From Syntrophotalea carbinolica DSM 2380 (GTDB lineage: Bacteria; Desulfobacterota; Desulfuromonadia; Desulfuromonadales; Syntrophotaleaceae): a stretch of DNA of 64,000 nt. Below, one piece after another: positions 24,737 to 34,078 of the stretch. The stretch covers positions 186,001-250,000 of the forward strand of contig NC_007498.2 in the NCBI RefSeq assembly GCF_000012885.1, given 5' to 3'. The translations under genes and the position numbers were made by a program. Under the pieces are notes generated by a model. The model did not search any database and was not told the DNA's origin. It saw only the letters and a list, made by a program, of their open reading frames with translations. How positions within the stretch are numbered: position 1 is the first letter of the stretch; every line of letters starts with the position of its first letter.

Positions 24737-25375
24737 ATGTTCAGGCAAATCTGTATGGCATTGATTATATTGATCCTTGCTAGCCCACTAAAAGCAGAAG
24801 ATATCTTTTATGAGAATGCACAGACTGGCACTATCGGCTTCCAAGGCCTTAGATTTGGTCAGCCACCTTCCGATGATATGATTTGCATAGGTGGGCCATG
24901 CTCCTTTGGACAACAGGGCAAAATTATAAAAAAGAAAAGGTCCATTATATCTACCTATAAAAAATCAAAAGACATAACACATTACAATTTAATTGAAATT
25001 TCAGCACCTAAATATATTTTTTGGGAAAATCAATTTTTTCGGGTAAGTTTTCAAATTATATGTAAACCGGAAAATGCAGAACAATGCATAGACACGATTT
25101 GCAGCAAACTAGATAGGCATTATGGACTTACGTTGGTTGGTGAAGTTTCGGAGCATATTAATCCGCAAGACGAACTAAAAGTTAGATTATTCCTTACAAA
25201 ATCTGGAGAGATAGTAGAGGTTCATCGATATAAAAGCCGAGGAAGGTGGCAACAACCTTTTGTCAGGTTCTACAATAAAACTCTTATGGATAGGGTTCGA
25301 CTTGAAGTGAATCCTAATTATGTCCCCATGGAAATAAACTGTTCAACGAAGGCAGGAAAATGGAACCAAAGTTAA
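24737..25375 (+). CDS. Secreted protein of unknown function
   Basis: The 212-residue protein has a signal peptide (ICMALIILILASPLKA-E) and a mature domain with six or more cysteines (CIGGPC, CKPENAEQC, DTIC, NCST), suggesting disulphides. The gene is AT-rich, unlike the downstream pncB, which points to recent transfer. Its start follows AAGAAAGGT. No family was recognised. Confidence 0.6.
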   Translation: MFRQICMALIILILASPLKAEDIFYENAQTGTIGFQGLRFGQPPSDDMICIGGPCSFGQQGKIIKKKRSIISTYKKSKDITHYNLIEISAPKYIFWENQFFRVSFQIICKPENAEQCIDTICSKLDRHYGLTLVGEVSEHINPQDELKVRLFLTKSGEIVEVHRYKSRGRWQQPFVRFYNKTLMDRVRLEVNPNYVPMEINCSTKAGKWNQS

Positions 25376-25497
25376 ACTCTGTCAGGTCCCCGTTCGTCAG
25401 GTCCGAACTAACCCCGCGAATGGGAACGATTGCCCCTTTACGTTGTTCGAAAAGCGACTGATTCCAACTTGGAGCGGGGCGTCAAGAAGATGCTCCT

Positions 25498-26718
25498 TTA
25501 AACCGGCGCTGCGGGCTGCCAATCGCCGATTTGGTAGAGCCGCGCCAGGTTTTCCAGGTAGTCCGGGTCTTCGCACATGCTTTTGCCCGGAGCGTCGCTG
25601 ATTTTGGCTACCGGGCGGCCGTTGCAGGTCACCATCTTGATGACGATGTTGAGCGGTTCGTAGCCCAGGTCGTTGGTCAGGTTGGTGCCGATGCCGAAAC
25701 CGGTGTTGATCCGGCCGCGAAAATGATTGTAAAGCTCGAGGATTTTATCGAAGGTCAGGCCGTCACTGAAAACCAGGGACTTGCCTTGCGGCTCGATGTC
25801 GAAGGCTTCATAGAGCCGGATCGCCCTCTCGCCCCAGGCGATCGGATCGCCGCTGTCGTGGCGCAGGCCGTCGTAGAGGTTGCCGAAAAAGAGTTTGAAA
25901 TCCCTGCAGAAAGCCTCCATGGAATAGCAGTCGGTGAGGGCGATTCCCAGACTGTTGCGGTATTCCAGCAACCAGGCTGACAGGGCGGCCCGCTGTGCAT
26001 ACTCCAGCGGGGTTACGGCCTGCCAGGCCTGGAACCATTCATGAGCCATGGTGCCGACCGGTGGTAGCCCCAGCTTGCGGGCCAGTTGCATGTTGCTGGT
26101 CCCGGTCAGGTACTCGGGGATTTCGCGAATGAGAATATCCAGGACTTGTTCCTGCCACTGACGGTTGAAGCGGCGGCGGGTGCCGAAGTCGATGATCCGC
26201 AGTCCGTCGAGGTTGCCGCGCTCCTGCAACAGTGCGATCTTTTGGAAAAGGCGTTGCTGCCCCGCTTCGTAATCGGGCCGGGGGAAGACGGTTCCGGTAT
26301 AGACCTCGTTGATGATCGACAAGGCGTAGATTTCAAAGAGAGTGACCTGCAGCAGGGGGCCGTGGAAACGCAGTTCGATGTTCTCGCCGTCGGGGCGCAG
26401 CGTGATGTGTTTCATCTCCAGGCGAACCGTGGCCAGGTCCGCCAGGAAGTCGGGTTTGAAATAGCCCAGGCTCGCCAGGTAGCGGATTTCGTCGTCTTGA
26501 AAGCGTAGCGCGCACAGATGCTCGAATTGGCGGCGGATCTCCGGGATCAGCCGCCCAAGTCGCTTGTTTTCAGAGTTGCGGCACTTGAATTTCCATCCGG
26601 CATCGGCCCCCTCGAAGGCGCTGCAGTGGTAAAAGGCCTGCAGCATGGTGAGCTTGTACAGGTCCGTATCCAGCAGAGTCTCGATAATCCAGGGCAGCTC
26701 TTGCGTCTGTGTGTTCAT
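25498..26718 (-). CDS. pncB: Nicotinate phosphoribosyltransferase
   Basis: The 406-residue enzyme makes nicotinate mononucleotide from nicotinate and PRPP, the salvage entry to NAD. It shows TDLYKLTMLQAFYH at the N-terminus, IIDFGTRRRFN (with the phosphorylated histidine position of the family near FFGNLYDGLRHDSGDP), and GIGTNLTND near the end. ATG 26718 has a CGGAGA site; the ORF runs further upstream without support. It is a single gene on the minus strand; length is normal. Confidence 0.95.
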   Translation of the reverse strand: MNTQTQELPWIIETLLDTDLYKLTMLQAFYHCSAFEGADAGWKFKCRNSENKRLGRLIPEIRRQFEHLCALRFQDDEIRYLASLGYFKPDFLADLATVRLEMKHITLRPDGENIELRFHGPLLQVTLFEIYALSIINEVYTGTVFPRPDYEAGQQRLFQKIALLQERGNLDGLRIIDFGTRRRFNRQWQEQVLDILIREIPEYLTGTSNMQLARKLGLPPVGTMAHEWFQAWQAVTPLEYAQRAALSAWLLEYRNSLGIALTDCYSMEAFCRDFKLFFGNLYDGLRHDSGDPIAWGERAIRLYEAFDIEPQGKSLVFSDGLTFDKILELYNHFRGRINTGFGIGTNLTNDLGYEPLNIVIKMVTCNGRPVAKISDAPGKSMCEDPDYLENLARLYQIGDWQPAAPV

Positions 26719-26868
26719 CGTCTTCTCCGGCAGAGGTAAACTGAACGTTACCATATCCTCTGCAAGTGAAAAACCTGTTTTGCTGTTCTCCGCGGTTCGG
26801 GCGGTCCCATTAATGTTCCGTTATGCCGCCCCGGGGTGGGGCGGGTGCCGTCACCGTCATATCGGAAA

Positions 26869-27264
26869 TTAGATCCTATTATACATTTGCTCGTTATTGG
26901 TTTTTTTTCTTCCCAACGACAGGCCGGATATTTCACCACTGAGTACCATCTCTTTGAAGTCTTTCCCGAAATTTCGACGGGTGGAATGCTCCAGTTCGCT
27001 CCACAATTCATGGCCTACAAGCTTTTTAAGCCCTATTTCCTGGCCTGCACTGAGGGTGTCGATGTTTGCTTTGATGGTTTCCAGAACTTCCGGAGAGACA
27101 TAGGTTTTCGCCTGAAAAGAAGAGGGCACTTCGGTTCCTGAGGTTGCCTCAGTAAGGACCTGCTCGATGAATTCCTGGCGCGTTATGCCTTTTTGAGATG
27201 CTAAGTAATTGAGTTTTTGGCAAACTACTTCGGGTACGCGTGCCGTAATCTGTGCCTTGGCCAT
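26869..27264 (-). CDS. RHH-type protein with C-terminal DUF1413-like domain
   Basis: The 131-residue protein starts with a short strand and helices (KAQITARVPEVVCQKLNYLA) as in ribbon-helix-helix DNA-binding proteins. It ends in a domain like DUF1413 (LKKLVGHELWSELEHSTRRN, then a GK-F pattern and NNEQMYNR). This layout suggests a plasmid- or antitoxin-type repressor. No toxin gene is adjacent, so a partner, if any, is elsewhere. Confidence 0.65.
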   Translation of the reverse strand: MAKAQITARVPEVVCQKLNYLASQKGITRQEFIEQVLTEATSGTEVPSSFQAKTYVSPEVLETIKANIDTLSAGQEIGLKKLVGHELWSELEHSTRRNFGKDFKEMVLSGEISGLSLGRKKTNNEQMYNRI

Positions 27265-27452
27265 TTTTTTGTCCTTTCGCCAGATGATGGTTTCAGAATC
27301 CGATATGAGAATGTAATATCAGAATCCTTCTGCGGCGTCAATGTGTTTTTTCGTGGTAATCTCAAAAAAACCGCAAAATCGGGAATCCCAAGAGAGAAAA
27401 CAGGGGAGTTTTCCTGACTCTCCCATTGTTCAATAAACGCAAGGTGACATTG

Positions 27453-27773
27453 ATGAAAATCAAAACGCACTCGATACTTATGATAATTTCTTCGTTTGCC
27501 GGCAGTTTTATCGGAAGTACCCTGGCTGTGGGGCTTAGCGAGGAGTTATTGGCTGAGGGGTACCCGACAGGCCTGATATTTTTCGCATTCGTACATATCG
27601 GTTGGATAATTCCATGGTTGGTTTTTAAATTCGTGTTTCGTGCTAAATGTCCAAAATGCCGAAGCAAAGGCAGGTATATCTGGCGTCGAGAGCGCCGGCT
27701 CCATGAGTTTATATGCCCAAAGTGCGCTTACACTGAAAAAGCTATATGGACCTTTCCCTCAAATGTTTCTTGA
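27453..27773 (+). CDS. Small membrane protein with zinc-ribbon-like cysteines
   Basis: The 106-residue protein has two hydrophobic segments (ILMIISSFAGSFIGSTLAVG and GLIFFAFVHIGWIIPWLVF), followed by CPKC and CPKC separated by about 22 residues, a likely rubredoxin-type zinc knuckle on the cytoplasmic side. ATG 27453 has AAGGTG upstream. Function unknown. Confidence 0.6.
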   Translation: MKIKTHSILMIISSFAGSFIGSTLAVGLSEELLAEGYPTGLIFFAFVHIGWIIPWLVFKFVFRAKCPKCRSKGRYIWRRERRLHEFICPKCAYTEKAIWTFPSNVS

Positions 27774-27971
27774 AAAATTTGACGTGAGATATTCGACCCA
27801 TGGATGTTTTGGTAATATCTAGGGCGGCATATAACCCACCGTTGCCACAAAAAGGACTTTTCTGAACTTTCTCATGACCTGAGTGGGCTGGTTTGCCTGA
27901 CTTTTGTCACCCAAAACTGTATATAAGGTCCTGAGCGGCCCATGCGCCGGTCCTTTCGGGGCTCGGTAGAG

Positions 27972-29231
27972 ATGAAATTCAAAACCGGATTCGGAATCAT
28001 GCGAAAACTGAAAAGTTATTCACCCGATCGTTTGTGGAAGGAATGCCGCGCACGATGGCACCGTTTCAGATATCTGCGTAAAACAAAAATCCTGGCCGTT
28101 ACCGGCAGCTGCGGTAAAACCACCGCCACCTATTTTTTGGGCAGGATTCTCGGCGAATGCGGCCCCTGTTATGCCGGCGTGCATCGCAATACCAGCAGGG
28201 CCATTTACAAAAATATGCGCAAAATGCGCACCTCCTACCGTTACCTGGTGCAGGAGATGGGCGTGGGCTTTCCCGGCGACATGGCCAAAAATATCCGTGC
28301 GCTGCCTCCGTATATCGGAATCGTGACCACCATCGGCCTGGATCATTACACCAGCTTCCGCAATCGGGAGGGCACTGCCGCAGAAAAGGGCACCCTGATT
28401 GCGGCTCTGCCGCCATCCGGTACCGCCGTGCTCAATGCCGATGATCCCCACGTGATGGCGATGGCATCGCAAACCCAAGCCAGCATTCTGACCTATGGGT
28501 GCAGTGAGCACGTGGATGTCCGTGGCAGCGCTATTTGCTCTGACTGGCCGCAACGCCTGTCGCTGAACGTGACCTATGGTGACCGAAGCGTTCGCGTCGA
28601 AACCGGTCTGTTCGGCGACCTGCTGGTTACTTCTCTGCTTGCCGCCATTGCGGGCGCCCTTGCCGCCGGCGTTTCGCTAGCGCAGTGTGCGGCCTCGCTG
28701 CACGGCGTCGAATCGTTCCCCGCCCGGCTTTCCATACACCGAAGCCCGCAGGGATCCTGGATGATCAACGATACATTCAAGGCACCGTTCTGGAGTGTTG
28801 AAAGAACCGTTGGCCTGATGAAAAACGCCGTCGCGCCGCGCAAAACCGTAGTGTTGGGTGTTTTCAGCGATACCGGCGGCTCCGGTTCACGGAAATACCG
28901 GGCCATGGCGAAGCTGGCGCTCGAAGTTGCGGACCGTGTCGTTTTTGTCGGCCCCAATGCTGCTCACGTTAGAAAAATCCAGACTGCAGAACTGGCGGAT
29001 CGTCTTTTCACCTTCGACGGTTTTGAGACGGCCTATCGCTTTCTGGCCGATACCACCATTCAAAACGAACTGGTGTTACTTAAATCCGGAAGCATATATC
29101 ACCTGGAACGCATGCTTCGCGGGCATGAAGAGGGGTTTAACTGTTGGCGGGAAACCTGTTCCGAAAAAATCGATTGTGCCGATTGCCCGAACAGATTCGG
29201 AACGCAGTCCGCAGATCGCTTTGATTGCTGA
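27972..29231 (+). CDS. Stand-alone Mur ligase family enzyme (MurF/MurE-like)
   Basis: The 419-residue protein has the ATP-binding P-loop VTGSCGKTTATYF (about residues 35-47), the Mur middle-domain GIVTTIGLDHYTSF and EKGTLIAALPPSGTAVLNAD, and a C-terminal glutamate-ligase domain with VLGVFSDTGGSGSR. It would join an amino acid or peptide to a carboxylate with ATP. It lies outside any cell-wall cluster and ends with a cysteine-rich tail (CWRETC, CADCPNRF), so a peptidoglycan role is doubtful; a specialised amide ligase is possible. The start is uncertain: 27942 and 27999 are also in frame. Confidence 0.78.
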   Translation: MKFKTGFGIMRKLKSYSPDRLWKECRARWHRFRYLRKTKILAVTGSCGKTTATYFLGRILGECGPCYAGVHRNTSRAIYKNMRKMRTSYRYLVQEMGVGFPGDMAKNIRALPPYIGIVTTIGLDHYTSFRNREGTAAEKGTLIAALPPSGTAVLNADDPHVMAMASQTQASILTYGCSEHVDVRGSAICSDWPQRLSLNVTYGDRSVRVETGLFGDLLVTSLLAAIAGALAAGVSLAQCAASLHGVESFPARLSIHRSPQGSWMINDTFKAPFWSVERTVGLMKNAVAPRKTVVLGVFSDTGGSGSRKYRAMAKLALEVADRVVFVGPNAAHVRKIQTAELADRLFTFDGFETAYRFLADTTIQNELVLLKSGSIYHLERMLRGHEEGFNCWRETCSEKIDCADCPNRFGTQSADRFDC

Positions 29232-29348
29232 AGGTCTCCGCAGGCGGCAAAACCGCATCGCCACCGGTTATCCAGCTGTTCAATCGTCCACTGATATTCA
29301 GAAAAGCAGAGAGCATCTCCTCGCCGTTTCGAGTGGAAACCGGCAAAA

Positions 29349-29381
29349 ACAAAAGCCCTTCGGTTTCTGAAGGGCTTTTGT
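29349..29381. terminator. Bidirectional intrinsic terminator
   Basis: A perfect 13-bp stem (ACAAAAGCCCTTC / GAAGGGCTTTTGT) with a 7-base loop lies between convergent genes ending at 29231 and 29483. The stem itself supplies T-rich ends in both directions. Confidence 0.8.
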
Positions 29382-29482
29382 CCTCTCGGGTCGGGGGAGG
29401 AACCAAGAGTTGTCTGAACAAGAGGGTGGAGAGGGGAATCCCCTTATTCAGCAACTTCCGTGATTGAGTAAAATTCGGCCGC

Positions 29483-29839
29483 TCAGGCGACCGCCTCCTG
29501 CACATTCTCTTCGAGAAGGCCGGCGGCCAGTTCGACGCAGGCGGTGCAGGAGAGTTTTCTCGACGAGCGGATTTCCCGGCACAAAAGCGAACCGGCGGCA
29601 TCCGCGAAGCGATCGGTGATCCCGGCTTTTTTGTCTTTATCGGCGACGAGTTGGGCGGCATAAATGGCACCGCACCATCCCTGCGGAGCCCTGCCGGAAC
29701 CACACTTGCTCAAGTTTTCCGTCAGTTCGAGATCTTCTCCGGATACCTTCTGCCAGGCTTCGGCAACGGCCTCGGCACAATTCTTCCTTCCCTTCCTGAA
29801 AAGAAAAGCGGCGACATCCAACATGGTCTCGTTTTGCAT
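29483..29839 (-). CDS. C_GCAxxG_C_C family redox-type protein
   Basis: The 118-residue protein has the family cysteine spacing: NCAEAV near residue 20, CGSGRAPQGWCGAIYAA, then LLCREIR and LSCTACVELAAGLL near the C-terminus. Members are small, cysteine-rich and thought to be redox active; the function is unsettled. A good promoter with a palindrome over its -10 lies upstream (29918-29957). Confidence 0.85.
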   Translation of the reverse strand: MQNETMLDVAAFLFRKGRKNCAEAVAEAWQKVSGEDLELTENLSKCGSGRAPQGWCGAIYAAQLVADKDKKAGITDRFADAAGSLLCREIRSSRKLSCTACVELAAGLLEENVQEAVA

Positions 29840-30527
29840 CGGTTTATCTGCTCCTTATGGAAAGCGACAGGCGGTCGCCGGCCTGAAAAAGGGTCGCAAC
29901 CTGCGTCCTGCTCATTGATATTGAAAACAATATATACAAGAAATCATATGTAGTCAAGTTGAACCGGTTCTTTTCCGCTCCGGGGAAAATCGTAGCTGAA
30001 GGGTCGCGTCTGCATATTTCAAAAATGAATTCTGTAGACGCGTATGGCATGTTCTGGGGTCGGATCAAGCCAACGAATCGAAATGCCAGCATAAATTCCA
30101 AAAACAAAACCATTTTTCGTCTTATAGCCACATTTTTATCGGCAAAAATGAGTTTTTAAGAATAACGCGAGTGAACCGATACTATGGTTCCGGAATTACT
30201 CCTCCTTACTCATTCCAGTCTGGACGATCGATTACCAGGTGGGGCATATTGGTAGAAACCCAGGCCGGGCTACACTGGACCGGCACCTTGGTTGGCGGCA
30301 TAACATCATAGTGGTTCACCGTACGTTCGCCGCCGACTTGTCCTAAGGATGTGGGTTCCGGAAAAGATCTTCTGGAAAAACAGAGAATGGAAATGTGCGG
30401 CATACGATAAGGATGGTCTCTACTGCTTAAAAGTTACAGAGATCAAAGAGGGCCGTTCTTCGTCTGAAAAGGTGAGAACGGTAAGCATACAGTTAACCAG
30501 TAAAGTTTTGTCCTTAGGAGATCAGCT
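29840..30527. other. Long intergenic stretch
   Basis: Apart from the promoter at 29918-29957 no supported gene is seen in these 690 bases. A minus-strand frame ending at 30206 reads TVNHYDVMPPTKVPVQCSPA and ends DRPDWNE. It looks like the tail of a protein but has no start, so it may be a gene remnant. The region ahead of 30528 contains a TTAGGAG ribosome site. Confidence 0.4.
29918..29957 (-). promoter_or_regulatory. Sigma-70 promoter with a perfect palindrome over the -10 box
   Basis: On the minus strand TTGACT (29957-29952) and TATATT (29934-29929) are 17 bases apart. ATATTGAAAACAATAT (29918-29933) is a perfect inverted repeat with a 4-base spacer covering the -10 and expected start, as a repressor site would. 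It drives the C_GCAxxG gene. Confidence 0.6.
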
Positions 30528-31325
30528 ATGGCACAGATCCCCAAAGCGCTATTTATCTCTCATGGCGGCGGTCCGTTACCTCTTATCGGTGATCCCGGAC
30601 ATCGTGAAATGGTGTCATGCCTGGAAAAGATTGCTGCGCAAATACCCAAACCCGATGCTCTGCTGGTGGTAAGTGCGCATTGGGAAGAGAAGATCCCGAC
30701 CATTACGTCCGGGCAGAGTCCATCTTTGATCTATGACTACTACGGGTTTCCGGAGGAATCCTATGCTATCCGGTATCCCTGTGCAGGTGAGCCATCTTTG
30801 GCTGGCGAGATCCATAATGTGCTGGAGAACTCCGGTATTGAAGCGAAATTAGATGCTATGCGGGGATTCGATCACGGTTTGTTTGTACCGCTCAAGATAA
30901 TGTATCCGGAAGCTGATATCCCCTGTGTCCAGTTATCTCTGGTGAACACACTCGACCCTTCTCATCACCTTAAAATCGGCCGAGCGCTTCAGTCACTTAA
31001 CCGGCAGAACGTATTGGTGCTTGGTTCGGGTTTTTCCTTTCATAATTTAAGGGCTTTTTTTGCAGCCGATACCCCTGAATCTCAAGAGTTGAACTATTCT
31101 TTTGATGAATGGTTGTTGAAAACGTGTTGTAGTTCAAATTTTCCGGAAGAGGAGAGAGCGAAGAGACTTGTCCACTGGGCCGATGCCCCTGGTGCGCGCT
31201 TCTGCCACCCCCGAGAGGAACATCTGCTGCCTCTTCACATATGTTACGGGGTGGCCCGGACACCATGTTCCGATTGTTTTGAACTCAAAATCATGAACAA
31301 AAAAGCAAGCATGTACCTGTGGTGA
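30528..31325 (+). CDS. Class III extradiol-dioxygenase-like protein (DODA/YgiD family)
   Basis: The 265-residue protein has the metal-ligand histidines of the family: SHGGGP (H12), SAHWEE (H51) and the C-terminal REEHLLPLH block. Relatives open catechol rings (4,5-DOPA dioxygenase) or have other metal-dependent roles, including the MEMO1 branch. Oxygen-dependent activity is unexpected in an anaerobe, so the substrate is open. TTAGGAG precedes the ATG by six bases. Confidence 0.85.
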   Translation: MAQIPKALFISHGGGPLPLIGDPGHREMVSCLEKIAAQIPKPDALLVVSAHWEEKIPTITSGQSPSLIYDYYGFPEESYAIRYPCAGEPSLAGEIHNVLENSGIEAKLDAMRGFDHGLFVPLKIMYPEADIPCVQLSLVNTLDPSHHLKIGRALQSLNRQNVLVLGSGFSFHNLRAFFAADTPESQELNYSFDEWLLKTCCSSNFPEEERAKRLVHWADAPGARFCHPREEHLLPLHICYGVARTPCSDCFELKIMNKKASMYLW

Positions 31326-31534
31326 ACCGCATGTTAAAAAGGCATGTCGCCTAGCAGGACCAGCCTGGGCGGTAGTTTCGCACCCCAGGATCTGTTGCCG
31401 GGGCGGTTGAGTCACCGGCCGCTTAGGGTCGATGACATGTGTTTTATTGATCAGGCACTTGGCAAAACAATGAAAACAACAATAACCGGGATGTAAAACC
31501 ATATCCCATGACGAATAGGGAAGGACACAGACCG

Positions 31535-32155
31535 ATGAACGTTTTGTTGATTAACGGAAGCCCCCATGCGAATGGCTGCACCCAGACGGCACTTAACGAA
31601 ATTGCCGGGGAACTGACGAAAAACGATGTCGACAGCAGCATGCTTCATATCGGGAAAGAGGGGATCAAAGGCTGTACCGCATGTATGGGGTGTGTGAAAA
31701 CCGGCTACTGTGTTTTTAAAGATGACAAGGTCAACGAATGTATCGATCTGCTCAAGCAGGCGGACGGCCTGATTGTCGGTTCGCCGGTTTATTTTGCCGG
31801 ACCGAACGCATCTTTATGCGGTTTTCTCGACCGGGTCTTTTACCAGAAAGCGGATCCTTACGCCTTTAAACCGGGTGCCGCCATTGTCAGCAGCCGACGC
31901 GGAGGCACCAGCGCCGCTTTCGACAGGCTGAACAAGTATTTTACCTTTGCCCAGATGCCGCTGGTCTCTTCTCACTACTGGAATTCCGTTCACGGTACCA
32001 ATGCCGACGAGCTGAAACAGGATGTGGAAGGGTTGCAGATCATGAGGATTCTGGCGAGAAACATGGCCTGGCTGCTGAAATGTATCGACAACGCCAAAGG
32101 GACTGTTCCCTATCCGACCCTGGAAAAACGTACCAAAATGAGCTTTATCCGCTAG
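31535..32155 (+). CDS. Flavodoxin-fold NAD(P)H-dependent FMN reductase
   Basis: The 206-residue protein has the NADPH-dependent FMN reductase fold: MNVLLINGSPHANGCTQTAL at the N-terminus, then GCTACMGCVKTGYC, a cysteine cluster found in iron-sulphur flavoprotein-like members, and SPVYFAGPNASLCGFLDRVF. ATG 31535 begins the first strand; an in-frame ATG at 31508 is less likely. It probably transfers electrons in anaerobic redox metabolism. Confidence 0.85.
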   Translation: MNVLLINGSPHANGCTQTALNEIAGELTKNDVDSSMLHIGKEGIKGCTACMGCVKTGYCVFKDDKVNECIDLLKQADGLIVGSPVYFAGPNASLCGFLDRVFYQKADPYAFKPGAAIVSSRRGGTSAAFDRLNKYFTFAQMPLVSSHYWNSVHGTNADELKQDVEGLQIMRILARNMAWLLKCIDNAKGTVPYPTLEKRTKMSFIR

Positions 32156-32264
32156 ACGGGTAAAACCTTGCGGTATGTAATGTCTGGACGGATTTCGGCC
32201 ATCCGGAAAGAATGGAAACAGGTGCCGGAATCCGTCCTGCTCCGGTGACAACCGGAGAGACACA

Positions 32265-32684
32265 ATGTCTGTGTATGGGGTTTTCATGATCAGATCGCTA
32301 TACTGCTTTTTCCTGGGGATGTTGGTGTTGTCAGGCTGTGCCCCGTCGCACATACTGCACTATCGTGAAGATGTGAGCAGGGATTTTACCACCATCAGTT
32401 TCTCCGCAAACCGTGCCCCTTATTATCACCGATCCCAGGTGGGCGGCGAACATATGAGCTTCGTCCAGGTGCTGGGTTTTGAGGGAGCTGTATTCCGCAT
32501 CGAGCTTATTCTGGAAGTCGGGAATGTCGATTGCTCCATTTATGGGGAGGGGGTCGTTGTGGAGTCGGATCCTGCCGGAGATAACACGCAGATTGTGACC
32601 GTTGTCGACGGGGAGGTTTTATTCTCCGTGGGCCTATCCGCTTATCCGTATGGAGAATATACCCTGAAGATCAGTAACTTGTGA
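32265..32684 (+). CDS. Small lipoprotein of unknown function
   Basis: The 139-residue protein has a lipoprotein signal with lipobox LVLSGC, so the mature form starts at a cysteine. The mature part is beta-rich. GGAGAG lies five bases before ATG 32265; an internal ATG at 32286 would leave a shorter signal peptide. No family was recognised. Confidence 0.65.
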   Translation: MSVYGVFMIRSLYCFFLGMLVLSGCAPSHILHYREDVSRDFTTISFSANRAPYYHRSQVGGEHMSFVQVLGFEGAVFRIELILEVGNVDCSIYGEGVVVESDPAGDNTQIVTVVDGEVLFSVGLSAYPYGEYTLKISNL

Positions 32685-32974
32685 TACTCCTGCCGGTTCG
32701 CTGCGCAACCTTCTTCATCAATAAGTCTCTTGAAAAGCTGCATGCCGGGCGTTTTTTGACCGGTCGCCACTCGGCATCGGAGCCCTGGTACGCAGTATTT
32801 TAGGGTCCGGCCATCTGCTTCGCAGGTGGCCGATGATACCTGTTGTCCTTTGGAGCTCTTGTTCGCTTGCCAATTCAGCTACAACGGGCAAACTTTTAAA
32901 AGATGCACCGTGCTGAAAGGAACCCCTGGTGACTTCATCTGGCAAGGGGGGGCAGAAAACGACAGGGAGGCAAC

Positions 32975-34018
32975 ATGGCAACGGATCCCAAAGACAACCA
33001 TGGGCCGCAAAAAGAGCATCGTGATTCCCAGGATCAGACTGGCTCATGTCGACCGGGGCCGGATGCCGAAACCCAGGTCGAACTCCTTGATGCCTATTCG
33101 CAGGCGGTCATTACCGTGGCGGAGGCGGTGGGGCCTGCGGTGGTGGGGGTCTTTGCCGGCAAGGGTCGGAGGGGGACTGGCGTTGAGCCTGCGGGGATCG
33201 GTTCCGGGGTCATCATCGCACCCGACGGTTATATCCTGACCAACGATCATGTGGTGCAGGCCGCGGATTGTTTCACCGTGATTCTGCAGGACGGCAGCCG
33301 GCTTGAGGCGAACCTGGTCGGGACCGACCCGGCTACCGATCTGGCGGTATTGCGTGCCGGAAGCTCCGGGCTGCCCTATGTCGAAATAGGCGATTCGCGA
33401 CAGTTGCGGGTCGGGCAACTGGTCATCGCCATCGGCAATCCCTTCGGCTTCTCTTCCACCGTATCCACCGGGGTGGTGAGTGCGCTTGGCCGTGCCCTGC
33501 GCAGCCAGCAGGGCCGGCTCATCGAAAACATCATCCAGCACACCGCGCCGCTTAACCCGGGCAACTCGGGCGGTCCGCTGGTCGATGCCCACGGTCTGCT
33601 GGTGGGGGTCAACACGGCGATCATCGCCCAGGCCCAGGGGATCGGCTTTGCCATTCCCGCCGCCACCGCCCGTCTGGTGGCGGCCCAGTTGATCACCCAC
33701 GGCCGGGTGCGCCGGGCTCATCTGGGCCTGGCCGGTCAGCAGCGCCCCCTGCCTCGCGCCCTTGCGCGGCAGCTGCACCTGGATGAAGCCTCCGTGGTCG
33801 AGGTGGCGGGGCTCGACCCCCAGGGGCCGGCCGCCCGGGCCGGTCTGCGCGTGGGGGATCTGATTATTTCGCTGGCCGACCAACCCATGTCCAACATCGA
33901 TGCCATCCATCATTTTCTGGCCGAGTGGACGATTGGCGAACCGGTCAAGGCGGTCATACTGCGCGGGGAGGAAATCAAGGAGTTCCGCGTCGTGCCGATG
34001 GAAGCCCCGGAGGTATAA
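32975..34018 (+). CDS. HtrA/DegP-like S1C serine protease with one PDZ domain
   Basis: The 347-residue protein has the trypsin-like triad: H in ILTNDHVV, D in DPATDLAVL and S in LNPGNSGGPL. A single PDZ domain follows (about 255-340; GPAARAGLRVGDLIISLADQ). Family members degrade misfolded envelope proteins. No signal peptide or membrane anchor is visible: the first 35 residues are polar (KDNHGPQKEHRDSQDQ), so the protein may be cytoplasmic. AGGGAGG precedes the ATG. Confidence 0.88.
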   Translation: MATDPKDNHGPQKEHRDSQDQTGSCRPGPDAETQVELLDAYSQAVITVAEAVGPAVVGVFAGKGRRGTGVEPAGIGSGVIIAPDGYILTNDHVVQAADCFTVILQDGSRLEANLVGTDPATDLAVLRAGSSGLPYVEIGDSRQLRVGQLVIAIGNPFGFSSTVSTGVVSALGRALRSQQGRLIENIIQHTAPLNPGNSGGPLVDAHGLLVGVNTAIIAQAQGIGFAIPAATARLVAAQLITHGRVRRAHLGLAGQQRPLPRALARQLHLDEASVVEVAGLDPQGPAARAGLRVGDLIISLADQPMSNIDAIHHFLAEWTIGEPVKAVILRGEEIKEFRVVPMEAPEV

Positions 34019-34078
34019 CATGCCTGAAGCCATGGCGGTTTTGTCAAGCAAGCCGACGGGCATAACCCTTTAGGCGGA

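Noticed and set aside
30349-30672. 107-codon ORF ahead of the dioxygenase-like gene
   Set aside because: Its last third overlaps the better-supported gene at 30528 in another frame, and the start has no ribosome site.
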